In this document: positions 1 through 7,809 of the stretch, piece after piece | How positions within the stretch are numbered: the stretch's first letter is position 1 | How the letters are laid out: each line of letters starts with the position of its first letter | Assembly (NCBI RefSeq): GCF_001592365.1 | Contig: NZ_BCWU01000017.1 | Coordinates: 1-64,000, forward strand | Source of the DNA: Gordonia hydrophobica NBRC 16057 | Lineage (GTDB): Bacteria; Actinomycetota; Actinomycetes; Mycobacteriales; Mycobacteriaceae | Length of the DNA: 64,000 bases | Direction of reading: 5' to 3' | Program-made: the position numbers and the translations under genes | Notes under the pieces: generated by a model | What the model was told of the DNA's origin: nothing | Databases searched by the model: none | The model's input: only the letters and a program-made list of their open reading frames with translations

Positions 1-327
1 CCTCAGCTGGTTTGGACTCGAGACAAAGTGATACGAGTGGTTACCAGTAAAGTAGTACGAGTAGAAGCAGATGAAAGATCTCTCTCTCTCGCTTCTTCTT
101 GTGAATCGTCATCCGATTTGGCGAGTTGTCATCTGTGGGTGCGCGGATTGTCGCCGTGAGGCCGACGAATGGAAAGTCGAGCCTCCGTAGTGGCAGCGAT
201 TGATGATTGGTCGATCATGATCGTGTATCTACGGCCGGAGGAATTGGCGTTTGGTTCGATCCTGCTTCCTGGGTCGTCGACGGCAAGGCTTCCCCTGAGT
301 CGTCGATGACAAGGACTCTATCCATTG
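1..327. other. Non-coding leading stretch
   Basis: I see no convincing gene here. The composition is visibly less GC-rich than the rest of the window, with a (TC)n run near 79-92, an imperfect 14-bp direct repeat at 27-40 and 51-64 (11 of 14 identical, core TACGAGT), and a 12-bp palindrome at 212-223. This fits an accessory or degraded segment rather than a core-genome spacer. Confidence 0.5.
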
Positions 328-352
328 TTATATCGTCACTGTGACGATATAA
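328..352. promoter_or_regulatory. Perfect 25-bp palindrome, probable operator
   Basis: Two 12-bp arms (TTATATCGTCAC and its exact complement GTGACGATATAA) flank one central base. AT-rich outer arms with a GTCAC core are typical of operators for dimeric repressors of the TetR, GntR or PadR type, but no regulator gene lies next to it in this window. The nearest downstream gene is the VbhA-like antitoxin at 597. It is not followed by a T-run, so a terminator is less likely. The protein that binds it cannot be named from sequence. Confidence 0.6.
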
Positions 353-596
353 TCGGAAGTTGCCGTGGGACTACGAGATGCCAATTGCATTCCAAGTGGT
401 CTCGAACTGGGGTGAATTCTATGGGCCCGACAGGTCGGCTCGGTCCTGTTGGTCGCGATCAATCCCGTGCGCACAAGAACCAACCGTCCCTGTTCTAACC
501 CGATGGACCACCACACCACCATTCAACGGAAAGGACGAGCCCGCCATGCTCCCCGCCACGACCTACACTGAAGACTCGACGAGCGAAGGGAACAGC
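353..596. other. Leader region before antitoxin gene
   Basis: No separate gene is recognised. The frame of the antitoxin gene is open through this stretch, but codon use and peptide do not look coding. An alternative start of the antitoxin (ATG at 546, AAAGGA-type site about 10 nt upstream) would add 17 residues. Confidence 0.4.
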
Positions 597-842
597 ATGA
601 CCGAAAAGCGATTCCTCACCGCACAGGAGCGGCGCGACCGTATCGCCGCGCTGCCGGCCGAGCGGCACATCGCCAGCGCCTCCGCCGCCGCAACCATGGC
701 CGGCATGCCGCTGACCGATGATGACGTCGACGCCCTGCACCGACTGGCCAACGGCACCACCACCTTCGCTGACGAACGCGACCGAATCCTGTCGGAAATC
801 CGTCAGAGCCACGCACCGATCAAGGAACGTCGCGCCGAGTGA
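597..842 (+). CDS. VbhA-like antitoxin domain protein
   Basis: This 81-aa protein has the layout of the VbhA antitoxin family: a short helical region with an alanine- and serine-rich stretch (ASASAAATMAGM) followed by LTDDDVDALHRLANGTTTFADE, where the spaced residues A-x-x-x-x-G and the following D/E helix match what I recall of VbhA-type domains. Such proteins bind and inhibit Fic AMP-transferases. The ATG at 597 is preceded by GAAGGGA; an ATG at 546 is an alternative. Its stop overlaps a GTG at 839 by four bases, the usual coupling of an antitoxin to its toxin, but the downstream frame is not an intact Fic protein. The family assignment comes from pattern recognition only. Confidence 0.55.
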   Translation: MTEKRFLTAQERRDRIAALPAERHIASASAAATMAGMPLTDDDVDALHRLANGTTTFADERDRILSEIRQSHAPIKERRAE

Positions 843-1081
843 GCGCCGACCACCCTGACGACACCACTGCCGAGGTTCCGACCAACAAGCACTCGTCGCT
901 GTCGAACGACTCCTCGCCGCCAACCGCATCCGCGAACTCTACAGTGACGCTACCTCGGCCGCGACGACTACGACCCCGGCCTAAACTCCGACGTCCTCAC
1001 CGCCCCTCGGTTCACTCAATGTGCTGTCCTAATCGCGGGCTGACCGACTTGGGCTGGACTCCGTGTTCTGCTCGCAATTGA
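839..1081 (+). pseudogene. Decayed partner gene after VbhA-like antitoxin
   Basis: An 80-codon frame starts with GTG overlapping the antitoxin stop (GTGA) but soon turns into a low-complexity Pro/Arg/Ser peptide that looks non-coding. Another frame in the same DNA (about 896-955) encodes the more protein-like QALVAVERLLAANRIRELYS, so at least one frameshift is likely. No Fic motif (HxFx(D/E)GNGRxxR) is visible, so either the catalytic part was deleted or the partner was something else. I infer a broken toxin-antitoxin locus; the identity of the lost partner is not shown. Confidence 0.35.
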
Positions 1082-1213
1082 CCATCGCTGCAGCCCTCAC
1101 TGCAACTTCATCGTTGGATATCGTGGGGGTGGATGGTGATCGTCGTCCAGAGTCCGCCGTCGACGACAATGACAGCTGCTGAAAGAGGGCCGGTGCCGTT
1201 GGAAAGGAGTGCT
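1082..1213. other. Spacer upstream of phosphatase gene
   Basis: No gene is recognised. The phosphatase frame is open back to 1133, but the ribosome-binding site AAAGGAG at 1203-1209 sits just before the GTG at 1214, so the upstream codons are probably untranslated. Confidence 0.4.
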
Positions 1214-2026
1214 GTGGAGTGCACGGCGATGGATGCGGTCCGACTGACGGTCGCCCGGAGGGTCGTCCGCGAGGCTGGTGACGTCGCTATGTCTCATTTT
1301 CGGAAGATATCCGAGCTGGACGTCCGTTCCAAGGGACCCCAGGACGTTGTCACCGAGGCGGACGAGGCGATCGAGGTGCTCATCCGGCAAGGGGTACTGG
1401 CCGATTTCCCCGGGGACGATTTCTTGGGTGAGGAGTCCGGTCTGTCAACGACAGCTGTCGATGCAGCGCAGGCGAACGGAACGCATGGGCTCTGGGTGGT
1501 CGACCCGATTGATGGGACGCAGCCCTTCGTCCTCGGCATGGCCACGTGGTGTGTCTCGGTGGCCTTCGTCCGCGACGGTGAGGTCGTTTTCGGCCTGGTC
1601 TACGCTCCGGCCCTCGACGAATGGTTTGAGGGCGGGAAGGTTCTGCCCGCGACGCTGAATGGACGGAGTATCAGCCCGACGGTGGGTGCCTCGTTGGACG
1701 ACGGGATGGTCGGGATTGCCGATTCCCCACGCGTCGGAGCCGATGAGCTCGTGCCGGTGCTCGACCGCCTGTTGCGGTCCGGTGGACGCTTTTACCACGC
1801 CGGTTCCGGGGCATTGGCGCTGGCGTATGTGGCCTGCGGCAGGCTGCTCGGATACGTCGAGCACCACATCAACGCCTGGGACTGCCTCGGCGCCGTGGGC
1901 GTGATCGAGTCCGCCGGCGGAGTCGTCAGCGACTTCCTGACCCCGGCCTCCTTGCTCGAGGGCAACTGGATCGTCGCCGGCGCTCCGGAGGTCTTCTCCG
2001 ACTTGCGGGATGTACTGGGCCGATGA
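1214..2026 (+). CDS. Inositol monophosphatase family phosphatase (SuhB/HisN-like)
   Basis: This Mg-dependent sugar-phosphate phosphatase has 270 aa from the GTG at 1214 (AAAGGAG four bases upstream; ATG 1229 is an alternative). The signature motifs are in order: DVVTEAD (about residues 44-50), GEES (72-75), WVVDPIDGT (94-102) holding the metal-binding aspartates, and the C-terminal INAWDCLGAVGVIESAGG with the last metal ligand Asp. The first motif continues DGTQPF rather than the common DGTxNF, which is nearer to the histidinol-phosphatase or inositol-phosphatase-like branch than to classical SuhB. The substrate cannot be fixed. It stands alone between two degraded loci. Confidence 0.85.
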   Translation: MECTAMDAVRLTVARRVVREAGDVAMSHFRKISELDVRSKGPQDVVTEADEAIEVLIRQGVLADFPGDDFLGEESGLSTTAVDAAQANGTHGLWVVDPIDGTQPFVLGMATWCVSVAFVRDGEVVFGLVYAPALDEWFEGGKVLPATLNGRSISPTVGASLDDGMVGIADSPRVGADELVPVLDRLLRSGGRFYHAGSGALALAYVACGRLLGYVEHHINAWDCLGAVGVIESAGGVVSDFLTPASLLEGNWIVAGAPEVFSDLRDVLGR

Positions 2027-2060
2027 CAGCGGTGCACTGACAGGGCTGCGCGGTCCTGTC

Positions 2061-2290
2061 CTACTGGTCGACGATGGCTGCAACGAGGGCGCGGGAATGG
2101 ACCTCGACCGGGTCGAGGCAAGGCACGGGACTGCTCACGTCGTCCAGAACCAGCGGGAGCTCGGTGCAGCCGAGCACGACCCGCTGGACGCCTCGTTCGG
2201 CGCGAAGTCGCTCAATGATTGCCACGAAGCCCGCCTGTGTGGAGTCGGTGACGATGCCGTGTTCGAGTGCCGAGCTTTTTGATGGGGCCT
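2061..2290 (-). pseudogene. C-terminal remnant of Asp/Glu racemase family gene
   Basis: On the minus strand one frame ends at the TAG at 2063-2061 and reads backwards through LGCTELPLVLDD, ALVAAIVDQ and, earlier, ALEHGIVTDSTQAGF. LGCTE is the second catalytic-cysteine motif of aspartate/glutamate racemases and the spacing matches the last 70 or so residues of the family. No start codon and no N-terminal half (first Cys motif, GGMG) are present; upstream the frame is open but unrecognisable. This is a truncated gene left behind by a deletion. It appears only when starts are not required. Confidence 0.7.
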
Positions 2291-2424
2291 CCGAAAGTAG
2301 TCCTGAGCGCTGAGTTCTCCGTGAAAGTCTACGGCCGATGCATCGATGGTCATCGTCGTTGTTCGGAAGAGCCTCTTACGCAGTTCTCGGCTGGGTATGC
2401 GCTGAGCGGGTTACGCTGGGCCGC

Positions 2425-2742
2425 ATGGCAGTCGATGAGCGTCTCGCCGAGCGGGTGCGCAGCCTGCTCTCTGCTTTCGCGCCATCTGAAAAGGCGATGT
2501 TCGGCGGCCTCGCCTTCATCGTGCACGGACATATGACGGTTGCGGTGGGCAATCGTGGCTTGCTGGTGCGAGTCGATCCTGGTGCCGCGTGGTTGAACTC
2601 GGATCCGCGGGTGAAGGACGCCATGCCCGGCCGGCGGATGCGCAACTGGCGCTCGTTCGACGTCGATGCAGACACGGAAGACCTTCCTGCCCTCGTCGAA
2701 CATGCGCTGGATCAGGTTCGCGCATTGCCTCGCAAGGAATGA
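2425..2742 (+). CDS. TfoX N-terminal domain protein
   Basis: The 105-aa protein carries the TfoX/Sxy N-terminal fold: ERVRSLLSAFAPSEKAMFGGLAFIVHGHMTVAVGNRGLLVRV, followed by a helical tail. In proteobacteria the two-domain TfoX/Sxy controls competence; stand-alone N-domains like this one are common in actinobacteria and have no established role. The ATG at 2425 begins the conserved region. The frame is open further upstream to 2338, but that portion does not resemble the family. A TACGCT hexamer at 2412-2417, eight bases before the ATG, could be a leaderless -10. Confidence 0.8.
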   Translation: MAVDERLAERVRSLLSAFAPSEKAMFGGLAFIVHGHMTVAVGNRGLLVRVDPGAAWLNSDPRVKDAMPGRRMRNWRSFDVDADTEDLPALVEHALDQVRALPRKE

Positions 2743-2877
2743 CGCGCAACAAGTGGAGTGAGCGGGTCGCGGGCGATCGCAGCGTTCGGCATCCGAAATT
2801 GTCGGAGGGTCGCGATAGTCTCCTTCCAAAGGCTCGAACAAGCGTTCTTACCCATCATGGTGAAGGAGGTGATCAGC

Positions 2878-4344
2878 ATGAATACTCCGATGCAATTGCC
2901 CGACGATCCGGTGGCGTTGGCCTCCTTGATGGATGCGGTGGCGGCCAAGTTCGCTGCCGCCCGGTTTGCGGCGGTGACCGAGGACGAGTTGGTCACCACT
3001 GCCGAGGTGATGGAGTCCGCGCGTCGTCGCCTCGACGGTGCCGATGCGGCGATGCTGGTCGAGATCTCCGACCGCAACGCGGCCCGCAAGGTCGGCCTGT
3101 TCTCGGTGCATCAGTTCCTGGCCCAGCACCTGCGGGTCGGTGACGGCGAAGCCAAGCGGCGTCGGATCGTCGCCGACGCCATCGGCCAGTTCTCCTCCTT
3201 CTCCGGCGGAACCCTGGACCCGCGGTTGCCGGCGACGGCCACTGCCGTCGTCGACGGTGCCATCGGCGGTGGCCACGTCCGCGAGATTGCGGCGATCATG
3301 GACCGCATTCCATCCGCTGTCGACCCCGACACCCGGGCGCGCGCCGAAGCCCAATTGGCGGCGATCGCCCGCGACCTGTCCCCCGCCGGGGTCGCGCAGG
3401 CCGGGCACCGTCTGCTGGCCCATCTGGACCCCGATGGGCAGGTCACCGACGACCGGGACCGCGCCCGCCTTCGCGGCCTGATCCTGATGCCGCAGGACCG
3501 GCGGTTGATGAGCAAGGTCCGCGCCCAGCTCAGCCCCGAACTGCGCGCCAACCTCGAAGTCCTGCTCGGCCAGTGGGCCGCCCTCGGAATGAACAACCCT
3601 GAGGACCTCGACTCCCCTCGCGGCGCCGCCGATGCCGCCGATCCGGTCGCCCTGGCTGCGGCCGCCGCCCGCGATACCCGCACCGCGGGTCAGCGCAATC
3701 ATGATGCGCTGCTGGCGATTCTGCAGACCGCGCACGCCGCGTCCGGGGTGGCGGCCGACCGCCTCTCCACCGAACTGGTGGTGACCGTCACCGACCAGGA
3801 GTTGGCTGTGCGAGCCGGGGTCGCGGTCACCGCGACTGGTACCCGACTGCCGGTCACCGAATTGGTGCACGTCGCCGGTGCAGTGCACCCGCATCTGGCG
3901 GTGTTCTCCGCGGCCACCGGCCAGGCCCTGTGGTTGGGACGGGGCCGCCGCCTGGCGTCCAAGGACCAACGGTTGATGCTGTTCGCCCGCGACCGCGGAT
4001 GCACTGCCCCCGAATGCTCGGCCCCGTTCGCCCGGACCGAGGCCCATCACCTCACCGAATGGCGCGACGGTGGTGCCACCGACATCGGCAACCTCGGCGC
4101 CGCATGCGGGCGGCACAACCGCTCGGTCGGCCACCAGGTCGGCCAGTGGGAGACCACGATCCTGCTCGATGGTCCCTACGCTGGACGCGTCGCCTGGCGG
4201 CCGGTACCTGCCGACACCCGACGGGACTGGCGGGTCAACCAGATCCACCACGCTGAGTTGCTCCCCGACCTCGGGCCTCACGCTCCGCCCGCCCCGCACG
4301 ACTCTCGCGTCGAGGCCCACCTCGCTCGCCTCCTGACCGCCTGA
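2878..4344 (+). CDS. DUF222/HNH endonuclease (13E12 repeat family)
   Basis: This 488-aa protein has the DUF222 N-terminal domain (repetitive Ala/Arg-rich helices) and a C-terminal HNH nuclease domain: ARDRGCTAPECSAPFARTEA, then HH, then DIGNLGAACGRHNRSV. The CxxxxC pair and the H-H and H-x-N positions form the usual Zn-bound HNH site. The family is widespread and multi-copy in mycobacteria, Rhodococcus and Gordonia (13E12 repeat proteins), is associated with repeats and phage-like elements, and has no settled function. The start at 2878 is fixed by an extended Shine-Dalgarno at 2861-2871 (GAAGGAGGTGA), practically fully complementary to the 16S 3' end. The gene closes the accessory segment. 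Confidence 0.88.
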   Translation: MNTPMQLPDDPVALASLMDAVAAKFAAARFAAVTEDELVTTAEVMESARRRLDGADAAMLVEISDRNAARKVGLFSVHQFLAQHLRVGDGEAKRRRIVADAIGQFSSFSGGTLDPRLPATATAVVDGAIGGGHVREIAAIMDRIPSAVDPDTRARAEAQLAAIARDLSPAGVAQAGHRLLAHLDPDGQVTDDRDRARLRGLILMPQDRRLMSKVRAQLSPELRANLEVLLGQWAALGMNNPEDLDSPRGAADAADPVALAAAAARDTRTAGQRNHDALLAILQTAHAASGVAADRLSTELVVTVTDQELAVRAGVAVTATGTRLPVTELVHVAGAVHPHLAVFSAATGQALWLGRGRRLASKDQRLMLFARDRGCTAPECSAPFARTEAHHLTEWRDGGATDIGNLGAACGRHNRSVGHQVGQWETTILLDGPYAGRVAWRPVPADTRRDWRVNQIHHAELLPDLGPHAPPAPHDSRVEAHLARLLTA

Positions 4345-4360
4345 CCGGCGAAACCGCCGG
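4345..4360 (+). terminator. Short hairpin after HNH gene
   Basis: A six-base-pair GC stem (CCGGCG/CGCCGG) with an AAAC loop begins directly after the stop codon. There is no T-run; it is a plausible but weak factor-independent terminator. Confidence 0.35.
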
Positions 4361-4490
4361 CCAGGGGTACAGGCATGCGCTCATGCGGCCGCGGTCCGCA
4401 CGGCGACCGGCTACGGTCGTACGCGACCGGGCGCGCGCGGGATCGCCTCACGGCTAGTTGTCGACGCGGAGATCTCGGAGAGGAGTACGC

Positions 4491-4964
4491 ATGACACCGA
4501 CATATCGCGGATCCGAACGCGCGATCTTGGACGACACCATCGACCGGAATCGGGAGGCGCTGATCGCCTCGGTGGCACGACTGTCCGACGCGGAGAGTCG
4601 ACAGAGGCTTGTTGCGTCCGCGACCACGCCGATCGGATTGATCAAGCACGCGGCCGCGGTGGAGCGCTTCTGGTTCCAGTGGTTCCTCGATCGCCGTACT
4701 GAGTGCGACGGCCCCGCGAACCCCGGAGAAGAGAGCTACCTGGTCGACGACTTTGAGAGTCTCGATGACGTGATCGCCGAGTTCCGTCGCGCCAGCGCCG
4801 AGTCGCGACGCATCGCGGCTAGGTTCGACGCCGATGACGTCGTGATGAACTCACGCGACGAGCCGGTGAGCGTGCGATACGTACTGCAGCACATGATCGA
4901 AGAGTTCGCCAGGCATGCGGGTCATGCCGACATCCTGGTCGAGCAGATCGTACAGTCCCGCTAG
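4491..4964 (+). CDS. DinB/DUF664 family protein (mycothiol-transferase-like)
   Basis: The 157-aa four-helix DinB-fold protein has the three conserved metal-binding histidines: one in LIKHAAAVERFWF (about residue 52) and the pair in VLQHMIEEFARHAGH. In actinobacteria this fold includes mycothiol-dependent transferases and isomerases, so a thiol-transfer role is possible, but the substrate is unknown. The start at 4491 has GAGAGGAG eight bases upstream. It lies alone, ahead of the DUF3159-TetR operon. Confidence 0.75.
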   Translation: MTPTYRGSERAILDDTIDRNREALIASVARLSDAESRQRLVASATTPIGLIKHAAAVERFWFQWFLDRRTECDGPANPGEESYLVDDFESLDDVIAEFRRASAESRRIAARFDADDVVMNSRDEPVSVRYVLQHMIEEFARHAGHADILVEQIVQSR

Positions 4965-4970
4965 CAACCC

Positions 4971-5003
4971 TTGCGCGTAGTGAAACACCGTTATATAACG
5001 GTG
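4971..5003 (+). promoter_or_regulatory. Leaderless promoter with overlapping palindromic operator
   Basis: The -35 TTGCGC (4971-4976), a 17-bp spacer and the -10 TATAAC (4994-4999) place the transcription start at about 5006, which is the A of the DUF3159 start codon. An exact 18-bp palindrome (CACCGTTATATAACGGTG, 4986-5003) covers the -10. The second gene of the operon is a TetR repressor, so negative autoregulation through this site is the natural reading (inference). Confidence 0.75.
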
Positions 5004-5005
5004 GT

Positions 5006-5668
5006 ATGGCGCAGCGCGGAACTCTCCCACGCACGCAAGCGGACGCACCGTCCGACTCGCGAGAGCGCCGTGCCCGGTCGTCGAGACAATCCGTCTGGGA
5101 TCAGATCGGCGGACTGCCCGGACTCGTCCAGTCCGCGATTCCATCTCTGGTGTTCGTGACGACACACGAGGTCTTCGGCATCCGGGCAGCGGTCATCGCG
5201 GCAGTATCCGCATCGATGGTGATCGTCGTTGTTCGAGCGGCGCGAGGTCAATCGCTGCGCCCGGCGATCGGTGGTGTGATCGGCGGCGCGGTGTCGTCGA
5301 CGCTGGCTCTGTGGACCGGTGACGCGCGTAACTACTTCCTCCCCGACATCTGGGGTTACATCCTGTGCGCTGCGGTTCTGCTCGTGTCCGTCGGAATGCG
5401 ATGGCCGCTCGCCGGCGTGCTGTGGAGCGCGGTGAATCGGCGGTCGATGGCGTGGCGCGACAATCGGCTTGCGCTGCGTGCCTACACCATCGCGACATTG
5501 GTGGCAGCGGCGTCGTTCGGCGTCCGCTCGACGGCCCAGATCTGGTTGTACGAGCACGACCAGGTCGGCGCGATGGCACTCGCGCGGCTGGTGGTGAACT
5601 ACCCGCTCTGGGCTGTGACGGTGATCGTGTGGGCATGGTCGATCCGCGTCGACAGGCGGACGCGATGA
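5006..5668 (+). CDS. DUF3159 integral membrane protein
   Basis: The 220-aa protein has a hydrophilic, Arg-rich N-terminus of about 30 residues and then about five to six hydrophobic segments (for example AAVIAAVSASMVIVVV and ILCAAVLLVSVG). Sequence features such as IGGLPGLVQSAIPSLVFV, GDARNYFLPDIWGY and MRWPLAGVLW match my recollection of DUF3159, an actinobacterial membrane family often near transport or stress genes and without known function. The start is leaderless. The stop overlaps the TetR start (ATGA), so the two are translationally coupled; the regulator may control this membrane protein and respond to something it moves. Confidence 0.75.
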   Translation: MAQRGTLPRTQADAPSDSRERRARSSRQSVWDQIGGLPGLVQSAIPSLVFVTTHEVFGIRAAVIAAVSASMVIVVVRAARGQSLRPAIGGVIGGAVSSTLALWTGDARNYFLPDIWGYILCAAVLLVSVGMRWPLAGVLWSAVNRRSMAWRDNRLALRAYTIATLVAAASFGVRSTAQIWLYEHDQVGAMALARLVVNYPLWAVTVIVWAWSIRVDRRTR

Positions 5669-6282
5669 GTCCCCGTGCGCTCGACCTGACGGTCCGGAAC
5701 TCCCTGTCCGAGGCCGCGATCGCGATCCTCGGCACCGAAGGGCGCGAGGCGCTCAGCGCCCGGCGGCTCGCTCGGGAGGCGGGAACGTCGACCACTGCGG
5801 TCTACACCTACTTCGGCGGTATGGACGAGGTGCATCGCGACGTCCGACGGCGCGAGCTGGACACACTCCTGGAGATTCTGCGGACGAGTCATCAGGCCGA
5901 TGATCCGGTCGCTGACCTCGCACGCCTGACGACCCGCTACGTCCGCTACGGCGCCGATAATCGAGCGCGCTATCGCGTGATGTTCGTCGACCAACCGCCC
6001 GACGACGACGGCGATCCGGCCGAGGACGTCTTCGACGTCTTCCGGCAATCGATCGAGGCGTGCGTGACAGACGGACGATTCGAACCGGACGGCGGCTACT
6101 CCCCCGCGCTGTGGGCCGGCGAAGTGTGGACCGCCTGTCACGGCGTGGTGATGCTTGCGTCGAGTGGGCTGCTCGCTCGGCCGCAGATCGACGCCATGCA
6201 TACCGACCTGCTGTACCGTTTGTGCATGGGGTTCGGTGATGATGGTGTCCATGCTCGATCGTCGATCGACAGCCTCCGATGA
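5665..6282 (+). CDS. TetR/AcrR family transcriptional regulator
   Basis: The 205-aa regulator has an N-terminal helix-turn-helix (ALSARRLAREAGTSTTAVYTYFGG, about residues 27-50) and a C-terminal ligand-binding domain of the TetR_C_13/WHG type. It starts in an ATGA overlap with the DUF3159 gene and ends in an ATGA overlap with the acetyltransferase gene, so it sits in the middle of a coupled three-gene operon. The perfect palindrome at 4986-5003 over the operon promoter is its most likely operator. The ligand is unknown. Confidence 0.88.
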   Translation: MSPRALDLTVRNSLSEAAIAILGTEGREALSARRLAREAGTSTTAVYTYFGGMDEVHRDVRRRELDTLLEILRTSHQADDPVADLARLTTRYVRYGADNRARYRVMFVDQPPDDDGDPAEDVFDVFRQSIEACVTDGRFEPDGGYSPALWAGEVWTACHGVVMLASSGLLARPQIDAMHTDLLYRLCMGFGDDGVHARSSIDSLR

Positions 6283-6788
6283 CTACGCCGTGGACTGTCC
6301 GCCCCGAGACGCCGGCCGACGTCACGGGTATTCGGGCGGTGACCGTCGCGGCGTTTCCCTCCCAGGACGAGGCAGACCTCGTCGAGGCGCTGCGGGCTGA
6401 TGCGAACGCGTGGATCGACGGCTTGTCGTATGTCGCCGAAGTGGACGGCGTGGTCGTCGGCCACGCACTACTGACCCGCTGCCACGTGGACGGTGCGGAC
6501 GCGCTGGCGCTCGCTCCGTGCTCGGTGCTCCCGGAGTACCAGCGGACCGGCGTCGGGACGGCGACCATCACGGCGCTGCTCGGCGCCGCCCGCGAGCGTG
6601 GTGAGGGCGCGGTGATCATACTCGGCCACGCCGACTACTACCCGCGGTTCGGCTTCGTGCCAGCGTCACGATTCGGCGTGACCGCCGGTTTCGACGTCCC
6701 CGACGAGGCGTTCATGGCAATGCCGTCGACTCCGGGCGCTCCGGTGCCCGCCGGGACCGTCGCCTACCCGCCTGCGTTCGGCGTCTGA
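6279..6788 (+). CDS. GNAT N-acetyltransferase
   Basis: This 169-aa protein is of the YhbS-like GNAT class: the acetyl-CoA loop is in LPEYQRTGVGTATITALLGAARERG (Q/RxxGxG/A variant QRTGVG) with the preceding strand ALALAPCSVLPEY, followed by HADYYPRFGFVPASRFG, the typical YxRFGF segment of this subgroup. It probably acetylates a small amine or protein N-terminus; the substrate is unknown. Its start overlaps the TetR stop, so it is the last gene of the operon; it converges on the osmolyte transporter. Confidence 0.85.
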   Translation: MTTPWTVRPETPADVTGIRAVTVAAFPSQDEADLVEALRADANAWIDGLSYVAEVDGVVVGHALLTRCHVDGADALALAPCSVLPEYQRTGVGTATITALLGAARERGEGAVIILGHADYYPRFGFVPASRFGVTAGFDVPDEAFMAMPSTPGAPVPAGTVAYPPAFGV

Positions 6789-6804
6789 GCCTCGCGCACC
6801 GACC

Positions 6805-7809
6805 TCAGTAGGTGACGAAGCCCTTCTTCTTCAGCCAGTCGCGGGCCACATCGGCGGGCTCCTCGCCGCCCACGTCCACCTGACGATTGAGTTCGGTGAT
6901 CTCGTCCGAGGTCAGATCGTCCATCACCGGCTTCATCAGCCGGGCGATCGACGGGTACTTCTCGGCGACCTCCTTGCGCATGTTCACCGCGGCGTTGTAG
7001 TGCGGGAAGAACTGTTTGTCGTCCTCGAGCACGGTCAGGTTCAGCGCCTTGATGCGACCGTCGGTCGTGAACACCTCACCGAACGCGCAGTTCCCGTTCG
7101 CGGTGGCCTGGTAGATGATGCCGGTCTGCAGGATCTGCGTGTGCGCGGCAGCCGGGTCGAAGCCGTACTTCGCCGCCATGCCAGGGAAGCCGTCCTGACG
7201 ACTGCGGAACTCGGTCTCCAGGCAGGTGGACGCCGCCGCGGGGTCGCTCTTGACCAGTGCCGCATACTGCGACAGCGTCTTGACGCCGGTCTTCTCCATA
7301 TTCGCCTGGTTCACCGCGAGTGCGTACGTGTTGTCCATCGGTGCGGGATCGATCCAGACGACGCCGTTCTTGGCGAGGTCCTCGTCGCGCACCGCGTCGA
7401 ACTGCTGCGTCGCATCGGAGATGGGCTTCTCATGTCCGAGATAGTTGATCCAGCCGGTACCGGTGTACTCGATCGTGGTGTCGACCTGACCGGCCAGCAT
7501 CGCGTCACGTGCGCTGTTGGAGCCCTGGATATTCGTCAGGTCGCGGACGTCGGCGCCGCCCGCCGACAGGACGAACGCCAGGATGTACCCGAGGATGACC
7601 TGCTCGGTGAAGTCTTTGGAGCCTACCGTGATCGTCTGACCGTCGAGGTCGGGCTGGACGGTGACCGAGCCCGGGTTCACCCGGAGCGGAAGCGCGCCGC
7701 CGGACTGCAGACCGCACGCTGCGACGCTGACGAGGAGGCCGCAGACCGCGATCAGGACGGTCACGCGTCGGCGTAGGCGGTGCACCCGACCTGGCGCGGT
7801 GCGGATCAT
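6805..7809 (-). CDS. Glycine betaine/choline-type ABC substrate-binding lipoprotein
   Basis: The 334-aa secreted lipoprotein has the signal peptide TVLIAVCGLLVSVAACGL with lipobox VAAC, so Cys is lipidated after about residue 30. The mature part begins with ITVGSKDFTEQVILGYI, the hallmark of the OpuAC/OsmX (ProX) family that delivers quaternary amines to the permease. It is the last gene of a four-gene minus-strand operon (permease, ATPase, permease, binding protein), each overlapping the next by about four bases, the same order I recall for mycobacterial proZ-proV-proW-proX. The longer frame upstream of 7809 is a shadow inside the permease gene. Confidence 0.9.
   Translation of the reverse strand: MIRTAPGRVHRLRRRVTVLIAVCGLLVSVAACGLQSGGALPLRVNPGSVTVQPDLDGQTITVGSKDFTEQVILGYILAFVLSAGGADVRDLTNIQGSNSARDAMLAGQVDTTIEYTGTGWINYLGHEKPISDATQQFDAVRDEDLAKNGVVWIDPAPMDNTYALAVNQANMEKTGVKTLSQYAALVKSDPAAASTCLETEFRSRQDGFPGMAAKYGFDPAAAHTQILQTGIIYQATANGNCAFGEVFTTDGRIKALNLTVLEDDKQFFPHYNAAVNMRKEVAEKYPSIARLMKPVMDDLTSDEITELNRQVDVGGEEPADVARDWLKKKGFVTY

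Noticed and set aside
2848-4320. 490-codon minus-strand frame under the HNH gene
   Set aside because: Gly/Gln/Val-rich shadow; the HNH gene with its strong ribosome-binding site and motifs is on the plus strand.
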